NCBI GenBank assembly: GCA_002380945.1
Contig: DFWO01000190.1
Span: forward strand, 6,435 to 70,434
Reading direction: 5' to 3'
Source of the DNA: Methylococcaceae bacterium UBA4132
GTDB lineage: Bacteria; Pseudomonadota; Gammaproteobacteria; Methylococcales; Methylomonadaceae
DNA: 64,000 nt
The notes beneath the pieces are model-generated. The model was not told the DNA's origin. It made no database searches and saw only the letters and a program-made list of their open reading frames with translations. The position numbers and the translations under genes are program-made. Positions 46,960 to 56,738 of this stretch are shown here, one piece after another (position 1 is the first letter of the stretch; the number at the start of each line of letters is the position of its first letter).

Positions 46960-47934
46960 TTAGACCACTCTATCGCAAGGTTCATGACCTGCAAAAAAAG
47001 CGTCAATATTTGCCAATACGCGATTACCCATTGCAGTACGCGTTTCATGTGAGGCACTACCTAAGTGCGGCAATAACGCCACATTATTTAAAGTCAAAAA
47101 TTCAGGATTAAGATTTGGTTCACTTTCATAAACATCCAAACCCGCGCCTGCAATCCAACCTTCTTTCAACGCCTTAATCAACGCATTACTGTCTACCACA
47201 TCACCACGAGCGGTATTAATCAGATGGGCAGTAGGGCGCATTAATTTTAACCGCGCTTCATTGATTAAATGCTTAGTCGTAGCCCCACTTGGACAATGCA
47301 ACGATACAAAATCCGCTTGCGCTAATAATTCATCAATACTACTGCAGCGTGTTGCTTTTAAATCATTAAGCACAGCTTGTTCAGGCGTAGACGTGGGCGT
47401 GTAATAAATGATATTCATATCAAAACCGTGATGGGCTTTTTTTGCCATTGCTTGCGCGATACGCCCAAAACCAATCAAACCAAGCGTTTTGCCTGTCACT
47501 TTCTGCCCCAATAATTGCGTAGGAGTCCAGCCAGTCCATTGTTTATTCAGAATTAAACGCTCACCTTCCGCAGCACGCCGCGCCGACATCAACAACAACA
47601 GCATCGCAATATCCGCCGTGCAGTCCGTCAAAACGTGTGGCGTATTGGTAACAGTAATGCCTTCCGCTTTCGCCGCCTGAATGTCGATATTGTTATAACC
47701 GACTCCAAACTGCCCGATAATTTTGGCGCGTTTATTCGGCACAGACAACACATCGGCAGTTATCGCATCCGTGACAGTTGTCAGTACTGCATCTGCTGTT
47801 TGCAAAGCGTGTTTCAATTCATCCGCACTCAGTGGCACATCGGATTCATTCAACTGCACATCGTACAATTGCGTTAATTGCGCCTCGACTTCACAAGGTA
47901 AATGACGGGTGACAATGACTTTAGGTTTGTTCAT
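46960..47934 (-). CDS. D-2-hydroxyacid dehydrogenase (hydroxypyruvate/glyoxylate reductase type)
   Basis: A 324-aa NAD(P)-dependent dehydrogenase. It has a nucleotide-binding GLIGFGRIAQAMAKKA (about residue 150), and catalytic Arg in NTARGDVVD, Glu in DVYESEPNLNPEF and His in LLPHLGSAS. This subgroup reduces glyoxylate or hydroxypyruvate. With serine-glyoxylate aminotransferase nearby (50876-52042) it could make glycerate in a serine-type pathway. The frame is open 22 codons upstream, but MNKPKVIVTRHLP at 47934 is the family start. Confidence 0.88.
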   Translation of the reverse strand: MNKPKVIVTRHLPCEVEAQLTQLYDVQLNESDVPLSADELKHALQTADAVLTTVTDAITADVLSVPNKRAKIIGQFGVGYNNIDIQAAKAEGITVTNTPHVLTDCTADIAMLLLLMSARRAAEGERLILNKQWTGWTPTQLLGQKVTGKTLGLIGFGRIAQAMAKKAHHGFDMNIIYYTPTSTPEQAVLNDLKATRCSSIDELLAQADFVSLHCPSGATTKHLINEARLKLMRPTAHLINTARGDVVDSNALIKALKEGWIAGAGLDVYESEPNLNPEFLTLNNVALLPHLGSASHETRTAMGNRVLANIDAFFAGHEPCDRVV

Positions 47935-47967
47935 AAGTATGACTCTTAAATAATTAATAAATACAAT

Positions 47968-47996
47968 AGGATGCGCCGAGGTACGAAGTGCATCCT
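47968..47996. repeat. REP-type hairpin beside the RAYT remnant
   Basis: AGGATGC-gccgaggtacgaagt-GCATCCT, a 7-bp perfect stem, touches the 3' end of the RAYT transposase remnant, the usual place for the hairpins these enzymes act on. Confidence 0.65.
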
Positions 47997-48501
47997 TCAC
48001 TCGCCAAATGATAATCCTGAATTATTTTCTAAACCACCCCAATGATTGGCATAAATACCCAACGCCACATAATCATGAAAACTGGAATAACGCCAATCAA
48101 ACACTTGATTTACCCAACCGTGTTTGACAGGATTCCAATGAATATAATCCACATGACGGTTAAAATCTTCTTGATTCATAATGAGGTGCGCCCAAAAACG
48201 CCGTTGCCAGAGTCCACGCTCCCTGCGTTTTTCACGGCTTGTGTTCACCTTGCGGAATCGAGCGTGAGAAATGCCCTTTTAATAAATTCCAGCGCGTTGA
48301 AAAATCGGTATCATCGGGCGGTAACGTCCAAATGCAATGTAAATGTTCGGGCAAAATCACAATGGCATTAATATGAAATGGCTTGCGGGTTTTGACATAA
48401 TGAAAAGAAGCCCTCAGCAAATCAATATGTTCAATCAACAAATGATTATTGTGCCGTTCAGCCAGATTGACAGTAAAAAAACCAAGTCGCATTCGGTACA
48501 T
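47997..48501 (-). pseudogene. REP-associated tyrosine transposase (RAYT), frameshifted
   Basis: Two overlapping frames together make one Y1-type RAYT of about 165 aa. The first (48501 to 48232) has the His-motif region LPEHLHCIWTLP and ends in SIPQGEHKP. The second (about 48250 to 47997) continues with RERGLWQRRFWAHLI and the conserved VDYIHWNPVKHG. The reading frame changes by one base near 48240. RAYT enzymes mobilise or domesticate REP hairpins. This copy is inactive unless the shift is a sequence error. Confidence 0.87.
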
Positions 48502-48546
48502 ATAATCGCCGATAGTGAGTCATGGGTTTATTTTAAGTGGATTACA

Positions 48547-48671
48547 TCTCGTTCCCAAACTCAGGTTTGGGAATGCCTATTACCAAGCTCCGCTTGGCGT
48601 ACCAATGAATAAAACAGGTTAATATTCACGTTTAATAACGATTAAACATCAAGCAGAGCTTGGGAACGAGA
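48547..48671. mobile_element. Small 125-bp element with 12-bp terminal inverted repeats
   Basis: TCTCGTTCCCAA at the left end is the exact inverse of TTGGGAACGAGA at the right end. Inside are further hairpins (CCCAAACtcagGTTTGGG, CCAAGctccgCTTGG). It codes for nothing. It looks like a MITE-type or REP-related element. Confidence 0.65.
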
Positions 48672-48695
48672 CACCTGACTAACGTATGCGATAGC

Positions 48696-48893
48696 TTATT
48701 TAATTTTATATATGTAATTAAGAAAATGTAACAGTAATGCTATTGCGCTAAAAAAGAGAGAAATCCAAGGAATTACATCTTTTTTCCAAAAATCACGTCT
48801 TCTAAGTTCCTTTTTTGCAGCTATATATAACGGGCTTGTTGGTTCAGTTTGTACAGCTATGTTTTCAAGCTCTTCTATTGTTTTATCACGCAT
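48696..48893 (-). CDS. Small membrane protein paired with a broken NTPase gene
   Basis: A 65-aa protein: a soluble helical N-terminus (RDKTIEELENIAVQTEP; AAKKELRRRDFWKKD) and one C-terminal membrane helix (VIPWISLFFSAIALLLHFLNYI). It starts 4 bases after the stop of the NTPase gene on the same strand and shares its A+T-rich composition, so the two probably act together. I recognise no family. Confidence 0.6.
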   Translation of the reverse strand: MRDKTIEELENIAVQTEPTSPLYIAAKKELRRRDFWKKDVIPWISLFFSAIALLLHFLNYIYKIK

Positions 48894-48897
48894 AATT

Positions 48898-50750
48898 TCA
48901 TCCTAGGTAATCTTTCAGTAACTGATTTTTTTTTGATAAAAGATTAATCATTGGTTCATTTACTATTGTTGGTCTATCAATTCCAGCACTTTGATAGTAT
49001 CTACGTACAGATTCAATAACGCCTTCCGCAATATGAGTTGAAACCAGTATGTCACCAAATAATTCTCTATAAGACGCTAATCCATCTATTTGTTTTAAAT
49101 TAGATATAATTTTAGTTTCCTCATTAATCAATTGATTTGACAAGTTTAAAATTTCAGGAAATTTTTCTTCTGGCGGAAGTAACCTAATGCTCTTTGATAT
49201 ATTTTTTGATTCATCTAACCACATATCGTCTCTAAACATCTCTAAAAGAACGCTATTTTCACCCATTAGCTTCCATATAGCTTCTCCTTTAGGAGATAGA
49301 TAAAGTTTTGACTCGGTATTGTTATCTATTGCTGATACTAATAGCAGTCTCTTTTTTAAAAGGTATTCAATTGTGTTATTTATAGTATCTTCTAAAGGAT
49401 GATTTATACTAGGGGGGATTATATTGCATAATTTTTTAATTAATTCCGACTTTTCTAAAATTGTAAACCGTTCTTCATTTAGCTCATTTTCGACTATAAA
49501 TATCCTTACAATTTTCAAAGCCAATAATAAATATGGAGAATTACGCTTATAATGTAAAACATTAGATATAATCTGAGTTGAACCATTAATATAAAAATCA
49601 TTATTTTTATATCCAATAGCCTTTATAATAAGTATATTAGATGGCTTGCGAAACTGTCCTCTTCTTAATTGAAAATAGGGCTGAATCATTTCATCTTTTT
49701 GAAGCCAAAATCCATAAGTTAGTAATTCTAATAAAATATCAAACGATTTTCTTACATTTAGATTACAAAGATTTAATAATATGTCTTGATTTTTAATTGC
49801 TAAATCGTGGCATATATCCATTACTACGTTGTAAGCTATATTCCACTCTTCCTGATTTTTTATTTCAGGTGTAGTATCCTGATCCGTAATAAAATCAAAT
49901 CTTTTCTTAAATATATCAGCTAAATTAGGCGGTGTTGTAAGATTAATTGGTTCTTCTTGAAAACCAAATGCTGTAAACCAAGGTGCATTTATAAATAAAT
50001 TCCTGTACGTTTCTGGTCTCTCTGAGACTAATAATTTTACAAAAACGTGAGACGCATTGTTTTGGAGACAGTCCCATGACTTGGCAGATAAATGAACAAA
50101 TTCCGCTAAAAGCTCAGAATCCTTTATGGAATCTATATCGTCAATTATAATAATAATTGATGTTAAATTATTAATGAGTAGATAAAACTTTAATAATTCA
50201 AGATAAAACGAACGTTTTGATCCATTTTTTAACGCTCGAATAGTTACTGATTTAGACGGGTTTTCAGGGTCTTCAAATCGACCTAGCACTTGAGGAGAGT
50301 TTTTATAAATAAAGTCATAAAATGTTTCAGTGTCATAAAGTAAATTACTGTCTAGTTCTTTACATCTAATGCACCTAAGCGTTCTTCTATGTCTTCCTTT
50401 TTGTATATGCTCGCTCCATTAACAAACATAGGCAAAAGCAAAGACTTATCTATAATTTTTGCAGCAGACCCATCAATCGAAAAAAATCCTTTGAGAGTTG
50501 TCGTTTTACCGATGCCTGTTAGACCTATAAAAAATTGTGCATTATTCTGTTGGTCTGTAGCAAATATATTAAGTTCCTCATGAACTAATCCATTTGCTAT
50601 ATATATATTATTTAAATTAGGAAACTGTTGGCGATTTCGTGTTGGACTAAGAAGTGATGTAAATTGATGACGAAATCTACGAAAAATATCATTCGTGCGG
50701 CGACGTTGTGATGATGAGTCATTACTACCGATATTTATTTTAAAATCCAT
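48898..50750 (-). pseudogene. P-loop NTPase gene interrupted by a frameshift
   Basis: The first frame (50750-50352, 132 aa) holds Walker A GLTGIGKTTT and stops after GALDVKN. One base out of phase, an open frame runs on without a stop (KELDSNLLYDTETFYDFIYKN...) into the 463-aa frame ending at 48898, which holds Walker B IIIIIDDID and a long helical C-terminal half. The halves clearly belong to one STAND/AAA-like NTPase of about 615 aa. The shift is in the GTAAAGAAC stretch near 50355-50363. Composition is A+T-rich and the neighbours are repeats. Function unknown; a defence role is possible but unproven. Confidence 0.78.
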
Positions 50751-50787
50751 ATATGCGTACCTTGTACTCTGCTTATTTTATTATTTC

Positions 50788-50872
50788 AACTCGTAAGGCG
50801 GATTAGCGATAGCATAATCCGCCTTATGTTTGCCATCATTGCGGCGCAATACGCAAAGCTATTGCGCTCTAC
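50788..50872 (+). repeat. Bipartite REP-like element, copy 2
   Basis: AACTCG, then a 12-bp perfect stem TAAGGCGGATTA/TAATCCGCCTTA (50794-50826), then an 8-bp perfect stem GCGCAATA/TATTGCGC (50844-50867). Same order and spacing as at 16387-16470. It ends 3 bases before the sgaA stop codon. Confidence 0.85.
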
Positions 50873-50875
50873 AAC

Positions 50876-52042
50876 TTACTTCGCAGTCGAACGGTAATAC
50901 TCAATCGCCGCAGCAACGCCGCTACCTGCTTGAATATCAAAACCGCAATCTAGCATTGCCATTTCTGCACCTGCAATCGCACCTAGCATGGAAACGTCGT
51001 TCATGTCGCCCATGTGACCGATACGGAAGACTTTGCCCATGACTTCGGATAAACCGCCGCCGAAAGAAATGTTGTATTTGTTAAACGCTGTGCTGATGAC
51101 ATCACGCGCATCTTTATCAGCGGGGACAACAATCGCGGTGACGCTGTTGGAGTGGAAACCGTCTTGCGAACAAGTTGTTAAACCCCATGCAGCAACAGCA
51201 CGACGCACGCCTTCACCTAAACGGTAGTGACGCGCATAGATGTTGTCTAAACCTTCGGCAAACATCATATCTAAGGATTTACGCAAGCCGTATAACAGTG
51301 GCAAGTTGGGCGTGTAAGGTGTGTAACCTGTCGCGTTGTTGGTGATTTGGTCTTTTAAATCTAGGAAACAACGTGGGAAGTTTGAGGTTTCAGCGGCTTT
51401 TAGGGCTTTTTGGCTAAAGCCTAAGAACGCACCACCCGCAGGTAACATGAAACCTTTTTGCGAGCCGCTGATAATCGCGTCTACGCCCCAATCATCCATT
51501 TTAAATTCAATACTGCCGATTGAACTGACACCATCAACAAATAAGAAAGCAGGGTGATTTGCTGCGTCCAACGCTTTACGCACACCAGCAATATCAGAAG
51601 TCACACCTGTTGAAGTTTCATTATGCGTGGCTAAAACGGCTTTGATTTCGTGCTTGGTGTCTTCTTTTAAACGCGCTTCTAGTTTGTCTAATGGAATGCC
51701 TTTGCCCCATTGTTCTTCGTGCAGTTCAACATCAAAACCTAAGCGTGTCGCCATGTTCGCCCACAAATGCGCGAATTGTCCAAAACGGTAAATTAACACT
51801 TTGTCGCCTTGGTTTAAGACGTTAGTGAACGCAACTTCCCAACCTGCTGTGCCTGTTGCGGGGAAAATAAAGGCTTGCCCTGTCGTCGTGTTAAAGACTT
51901 TTTTCAAATCTTCTAACAGAGGCGTTAATAATTTGGGGAATACAGGTGAGCGATGATCTTCCATTGGAACGTGCATCGCATTCAGCACTTCATTTGGAAC
52001 GTTAGTAGGACCTGGAATATAAAGATGGTTACGACCTGCCAT
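50876..52042 (-). CDS. sgaA: Serine--glyoxylate aminotransferase
   Basis: A 388-aa class V PLP enzyme making hydroxypyruvate and glycine from serine and glyoxylate. N-terminal GRNHLYIPGPTNVP, PLP-binding Lys in ISGSQKGFMLP (about residue 196), LFVDGVSSIGS and C-terminal FRIGHMGDM are typical of the SgaA/AGT group. It is a serine-cycle enzyme. The nearby hydroxypyruvate-reductase-type gene (46960-47934) supports C1-related use. Confidence 0.94.
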   Translation of the reverse strand: MAGRNHLYIPGPTNVPNEVLNAMHVPMEDHRSPVFPKLLTPLLEDLKKVFNTTTGQAFIFPATGTAGWEVAFTNVLNQGDKVLIYRFGQFAHLWANMATRLGFDVELHEEQWGKGIPLDKLEARLKEDTKHEIKAVLATHNETSTGVTSDIAGVRKALDAANHPAFLFVDGVSSIGSIEFKMDDWGVDAIISGSQKGFMLPAGGAFLGFSQKALKAAETSNFPRCFLDLKDQITNNATGYTPYTPNLPLLYGLRKSLDMMFAEGLDNIYARHYRLGEGVRRAVAAWGLTTCSQDGFHSNSVTAIVVPADKDARDVISTAFNKYNISFGGGLSEVMGKVFRIGHMGDMNDVSMLGAIAGAEMAMLDCGFDIQAGSGVAAAIEYYRSTAK

Positions 52043-52291
52043 GATGGTGTCTCTTAAGTAGTAGTGAAAAAGTCCGCAATGATGACATAGAGGTTAATAA
52101 TCAGCAAGTTGCTTTTAAAGACCAAAAATAGGCAAAAATTTTCGGCAATTTGAATAAGCATTTTCTATAGTCTGTTATATAGAAAACCTAAGAATAATAC
52201 CGTGTGCAAGGTTCAAGCACGGATTTTGATATACAATACCAGTCAAGAATTATATTCCCCCTTAGCCTTATGTATTTTTGAGACTTACATT

Positions 52292-53878
52292 ATGAACTCT
52301 GAAGTGTTTTTGTCTGTTTTTACTTTGCTAATCGCTGTATTGTTCACCAAAGCACATCCATCAATTGGTACATTGTTTATGAATAGCTCGTTACCTAAAT
52401 TATTGAAGCCATTACCTTGCACTAAATACCTAAGTGTTTTATTAGTCTCGTGTTTTTCATCTGTAACACTAGCCGCCGAAGAACCAGCAAAAGCATTGGA
52501 TTTAACTCAACATTGGGTAGGTTATTCAGCCTTGGTTATTTTTGCCGTCGCTTACTCACTGGCAATGATTGAAGAAGTCACTGAGCTAAAAAAATCCAAA
52601 CCGATGGTATTTGCCGCCAGTGTTATCTGGATATTAATTGCGGCTGTTTATGCCAGCCATGGTATGAGTGAACAAGCAGGTTTAGTGTTTCGTTCTGCTT
52701 TAGAAGGTTATGCTGAATTGTTTTTATTCATCATGGTATCGATGACTTATTTAAACGCAATGGAAGACCGAGGTGTATTTGAAAACTTGCGTGTCTGGCT
52801 ACTCAGTAAGAATTTTAGCTACCGTAAATTGTTTTGGATTACAGGTTTTCAAGCGTTTTTTATTTCCTCTGCCTGTAACAACTTAACCACTGCGTTATTA
52901 ATGGGGTCGGTGATTATTGCGATGGGGAAAAATAATCGCCAATTCGTCACCTTGTCTTGTATTAATGTCGTGGTTGCTTCCAACGCGGGTGGTTCATTTA
53001 GTCCTTTTGGTGATATTACAACGTTATTAGTTTGGCAAAAAGGTGTTGTACCCTTTGGTGATTTCTTTTCCTTGCTACTGCCTGCTATCGTTAATTTCGT
53101 GTTGCCTGCTGCCATCATGAATATGTTTATTTCCAAGGAAAGTCCAGAAGCGGTGATGGAAGCACAAGAAATGAAACGCGGTGGATGGATTATTATCGGC
53201 TTATTCGCGCTAACGATTGTTACCTCGGCGTGTTTTGAAAACTTCCTGCATTTGCCACCTGCTGCTGGCATGATGCTGGGCTTAACCTATCTATCATTTT
53301 TTAGTTACTATCTACAAAAAACTAAATCATCAATACACATCTACGCCCCAGTAAAAATTGATTATTTCGCGCCGATGAAATACATGAACAACCCACAGGC
53401 ACTAATAAAACCAGAAAAAGAGGAAATAGACCAATCCTTTGATGTATTTCATAAAGTAGCCAATTTAGAATGGGATACTTTATTATTTTTTTATGGTGTC
53501 ATGGTGTGTGTTGGTGGCTTGAGTTTTATCGGTTATTTAGAACTCACTTCCCACTATTTATACGGTGCAGAGGTTAATCCAACGATTGCCAATATTGCAG
53601 TCGGTATTGCCTCTGCATTTGTTGATAACGGTACCATCATGTTGGCTGTATTGACCATGATGCCAGATATTTCCCAAGGTCAATGGCTATTAGTGACACT
53701 AACCGCTGGCGTTGGCGGTAGTTTGTTAGCGGTTGGTTCGGCGGCTGGTGTGGGCTTAATGGGGCAGGCAAAAGGTGCTTATACCTTTACCAGTCATCTA
53801 AAATGGACTCCAGTTATCGCACTAGGTTATTTCGGTAGTATCGCTGTGCATTTTCTAATTAATAGTCGTTTTTTTTAA
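52292..53878 (+). CDS. nhaD: Na+/H+ antiporter NhaD
   Basis: A polytopic antiporter of about 528 aa. Family motifs: the segment DLTQHWVGYSALVIFAVAY, FISSACNNLTTALLMGSV, SNAGGSFSPFGDITTLLVW and GIASAFVDNGTIMLAVL. NhaD exports Na+ for H+ in alkaline or saline conditions. The start is uncertain: the frame is open from a GTG at 52202, and ATGs at 52292 and 52379 are both possible. The latter begins with a signal-like segment as in other NhaD proteins. kup follows on the same strand. Confidence 0.9.
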   Translation: MNSEVFLSVFTLLIAVLFTKAHPSIGTLFMNSSLPKLLKPLPCTKYLSVLLVSCFSSVTLAAEEPAKALDLTQHWVGYSALVIFAVAYSLAMIEEVTELKKSKPMVFAASVIWILIAAVYASHGMSEQAGLVFRSALEGYAELFLFIMVSMTYLNAMEDRGVFENLRVWLLSKNFSYRKLFWITGFQAFFISSACNNLTTALLMGSVIIAMGKNNRQFVTLSCINVVVASNAGGSFSPFGDITTLLVWQKGVVPFGDFFSLLLPAIVNFVLPAAIMNMFISKESPEAVMEAQEMKRGGWIIIGLFALTIVTSACFENFLHLPPAAGMMLGLTYLSFFSYYLQKTKSSIHIYAPVKIDYFAPMKYMNNPQALIKPEKEEIDQSFDVFHKVANLEWDTLLFFYGVMVCVGGLSFIGYLELTSHYLYGAEVNPTIANIAVGIASAFVDNGTIMLAVLTMMPDISQGQWLLVTLTAGVGGSLLAVGSAAGVGLMGQAKGAYTFTSHLKWTPVIALGYFGSIAVHFLINSRFF

Positions 53879-53921
53879 AAGATATTTAAAAAATTCTCTC
53901 TAAATCGGAACAACATTGGCT

Positions 53922-55808
53922 ATGTCCACAAACTCCTCAAACTATTCTACAAAACAATTGACCGCGTTATCACTTAGTGCCATTGGAGTGGTATTTGGCG
54001 ATATTGGTACTAGCCCGTTATACGCAGTTAAAGAGGTGTTTGGCAATCATTTAGCCATTGATGAACTCCATGTACTGGGGGTGTTATCGTTAATACTTTG
54101 GTCGTTGACCTTAATCGTCGCTATTAAATATGCCACTTTTATTATGCGAGCGAATAATAAAGGTCAGGGCGGTATTATGGCGTTAATGGCGTTAGCATTG
54201 AGTAGCTCTAAAGATAATCCCAAGCTCAGAAACATCATTGTTACCATTGGCTTATTTGGCGCGGCGTTATTTTACGGTGATGGCATTATTACCCCTGCCA
54301 TTTCAGTATTAAGTGCGGTTGAGGGGCTACAAATTATCGCACCTAAATCCAGTCATTATGTGTTACTCATTACGATTATTGTTCTAAGTGGCTTATTTAT
54401 CTTACAAGCCCGTGGCACGGGCAAAGTCGGGACATTATTTTCGCCGATTATGTGTCTTTGGTTTTTTACCTTGGGTGGCTTGGGTGTCGTTAATATTATT
54501 AAAAATCCTGAAGTCTTGTTGGCAATTAATCCCTATTACGCAGTACACCTACTCACTGAATTAGGCTGGGCTGGTCTGTTGATTATGGGATCAGTAGTAC
54601 TAGCAATAACAGGCGCAGAAGCCTTGTATGCCGACATGGGGCATTTTGGCTTGAGACCAATTCGTTATGCGTGGTTCGGCTTTGTATTTCCAATGTTGTT
54701 ACTTAACTATTTTGGGCAAGGTGCGTTACTGCTAGAACATCCTGAGGCAGTCAAAAACCCTTTTTACTTACTCGCACCAAAGTGGGCAATGTATCCTTTA
54801 TTAGTTTTAGCCACACTTGCTTCAGTGATTGCCTCACAAGCCGTTATTTCTGGCGCGTTTTCCGTGACTAGACAGGCGATACAACTGGGCTATTGTCCGC
54901 GTATGCAAATTGCACATACCTCTGGGCAAGAAATTGGACAAGTCTATTTACCTACCGTTAATTGGTTGTTGATGGTGTGCGTTTTTGTCGTGGTCTTGAG
55001 TTTTCAATCGTCATCGGCATTGGCATCCGCTTACGGTATTGCCGTAACAGGCACGATGATTATTGATACGGTGTTAGCGTTTATTGTTATTCAAGGTTTA
55101 TGGCAATGGAAAAAATCTACCAGCTTTCTATTTTTATCCACGTTTCTGATGATTGATTTTTTGTTTTTATTTGCCAACAGTTTAAAAATCCCAACAGGTG
55201 GGTGGTTGCCATTAATGATAGGCACAGTGCTATTTTTAATCATGACGACATGGATGCAAGGTCGCGCTTTATTGGCAAATTACATGGATGAACATCGACT
55301 GTTATTTGAGGATTTAGAAGAAAAAATAGTCAGTCACCAACCCGTTATTACCAAAGGCACCGCGATTTATTTAGCGAAAACAGTGCATGGCGTACCGCAA
55401 GTATTTTTGCATAATTTTGAACATAACCATGTCTTGCATGAACAAATCATTGTCTTAACCATCGTGACAAAAGATGAACCTTACATCGACTATGAACACC
55501 GCGTTAAGATTCGTCGGTTTGGTACTAACCATAATTTTTACCGCGTAAAATTTTATTATGGTTTTCAACAAAGTCCAGATGTGCGGCAAGATTTAGAACT
55601 GTGTGTAAAAGAAGGCATTAAATTGGATTTTAACAAAACCTCATTTTTTATTGGCAGTGAACAAGTGACTTTTAAGGAAAGAAATCCCTTACCGCGCTGG
55701 CGTAAAGCGTTATTCCTGTTTTTATTCCACAATGCCGCGAGTGCGATAGATTTTTTCAAAATTCCTGTTGAACGGGTGATTGAATTGGGGATTAGAATTA
55801 GTCTTTGA
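53922..55808 (+). CDS. kup: Low-affinity potassium transporter Kup
   Basis: A 628-aa protein with twelve membrane helices and the Kup hallmark LSAIGVVFGDIGTSPLYAVK at the N-terminus, GDGIITPAISVLSAVEGL and ITGAEALYADMGHFG. The C-terminal 170 residues form the cytoplasmic domain. Kup takes up K+ with H+. Together with NhaD directly upstream it suggests coordinated Na+/K+ balance. The ATG at 53922 is preferred over an upstream TTG. Confidence 0.95.
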   Translation: MSTNSSNYSTKQLTALSLSAIGVVFGDIGTSPLYAVKEVFGNHLAIDELHVLGVLSLILWSLTLIVAIKYATFIMRANNKGQGGIMALMALALSSSKDNPKLRNIIVTIGLFGAALFYGDGIITPAISVLSAVEGLQIIAPKSSHYVLLITIIVLSGLFILQARGTGKVGTLFSPIMCLWFFTLGGLGVVNIIKNPEVLLAINPYYAVHLLTELGWAGLLIMGSVVLAITGAEALYADMGHFGLRPIRYAWFGFVFPMLLLNYFGQGALLLEHPEAVKNPFYLLAPKWAMYPLLVLATLASVIASQAVISGAFSVTRQAIQLGYCPRMQIAHTSGQEIGQVYLPTVNWLLMVCVFVVVLSFQSSSALASAYGIAVTGTMIIDTVLAFIVIQGLWQWKKSTSFLFLSTFLMIDFLFLFANSLKIPTGGWLPLMIGTVLFLIMTTWMQGRALLANYMDEHRLLFEDLEEKIVSHQPVITKGTAIYLAKTVHGVPQVFLHNFEHNHVLHEQIIVLTIVTKDEPYIDYEHRVKIRRFGTNHNFYRVKFYYGFQQSPDVRQDLELCVKEGIKLDFNKTSFFIGSEQVTFKERNPLPRWRKALFLFLFHNAASAIDFFKIPVERVIELGIRISL

Positions 55809-55824
55809 CGACGTTGCGTCTTCA

Positions 55825-56035
55825 TTGTCCACGAAAAGCACGAAAGACACGAAAAGTTCCACAGTTATGGATGCGATTCTCATTAAGCGTATTCCCGCTG
55901 ACGTGGAATCTCTGAAGCTGGAGATTCCGCATTTCCAAGTAAAAGCGGACGAGTGCTGGTGTTGGGCGGTGATGTATTGCCATGTAGCGTTTCTACGATG
56001 TTAGTTTTCGTGTCTTTCGTGCTTTTCGTGGACAA
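55825..56035. repeat. TGTCCACGAAA inverted-repeat element, copy 5
   Basis: The left arm TTGTCCACGAAAAGCACGAA plus AGACACGAA and the right arm TTCGTGTCTTTCGTGC plus TTTTCGTGGACAA are nearly perfect inverse copies about 29 bases long. They enclose about 150 bases with no convincing gene. This is the best-preserved full-length copy. Confidence 0.88.
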
Positions 56036-56042
56036 AATTACT

Positions 56043-56738
56043 TTACTGATTCTTTATTTTCCATCGTGTTTTTAAAGTTATCCACAACTTAGTGGCAATA
56101 GCCTTGAGGCTTGCCGCATTCATAATAAGCACCAGCGGTAGCGCAAAGCCCAGCACGATACACATCACTAACGCCGCCCATGTATTAAATGTCCAATCCA
56201 CCGTATAACTGTCCGCATTCACCGCCGCACTAATGCCTGGAATACTGGGTAAATCACCATCTCCACCATCGACTTTAAGCTGGGCTTTCATGCCTTTTTC
56301 AGCGTGTTGTGGCAGTTCGCAATGTACTAGATAGGTTTTTTTCTTGCTGGGAACAATAAATGAGGCTTGTAATTGCCCTTCGCCGTACAGTTCTAAATGC
56401 ACCATACCATCGGGATAGAGATAACCAGGTAGACCATGCACCATGATTTGATGACGAATTTGGTCATCGTTAATAAAGGTGATGTTGATTTTGGCGCAGG
56501 GTTTAACGTTCCATTCTTGTTGATCAAACGCAAACATTTTGCCTGTAAATTTCAGCGCGTGTTTATGTCCTGCTCGAATGGTGAGATTGACCTCCTCTGA
56601 AATTTTTGGACAGTCGCTAGGCAATTTGTCAGGGTTGGCATTCATAATCATCATTTTGTCATTCATGAACATACGGCTATGAGCAACAGGACTACATAGC
56701 AACAAACTGTAAAACACTAAAATAATGATGAGCTTCAT
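56043..56738 (-). CDS. Membrane-anchored cupredoxin
   Basis: A 231-aa protein: a signal peptide (1-21), a cupredoxin domain with the type 1 copper ligands visible (His in RHQIMVHGLPG, then Cys, His and Met in LVHCELPQHAEKGMKAQL) and one C-terminal membrane helix (about 186-210). It can carry electrons. Its ATG overlaps the stop of the multicopper oxidase gene (ATGA), so it is probably that enzyme's redox partner. Confidence 0.85.
   Translation of the reverse strand: MKLIIILVFYSLLLCSPVAHSRMFMNDKMMIMNANPDKLPSDCPKISEEVNLTIRAGHKHALKFTGKMFAFDQQEWNVKPCAKINITFINDDQIRHQIMVHGLPGYLYPDGMVHLELYGEGQLQASFIVPSKKKTYLVHCELPQHAEKGMKAQLKVDGGDGDLPSIPGISAAVNADSYTVDWTFNTWAALVMCIVLGFALPLVLIMNAASLKAIATKLWITLKTRWKIKNQ

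Noticed and set aside
55780..56004. A 74-codon frame inside the repeat element after kup
   Set aside because: It starts inside kup, runs through the inverted-repeat arm and has no protein-like character; best explained by the repeat.
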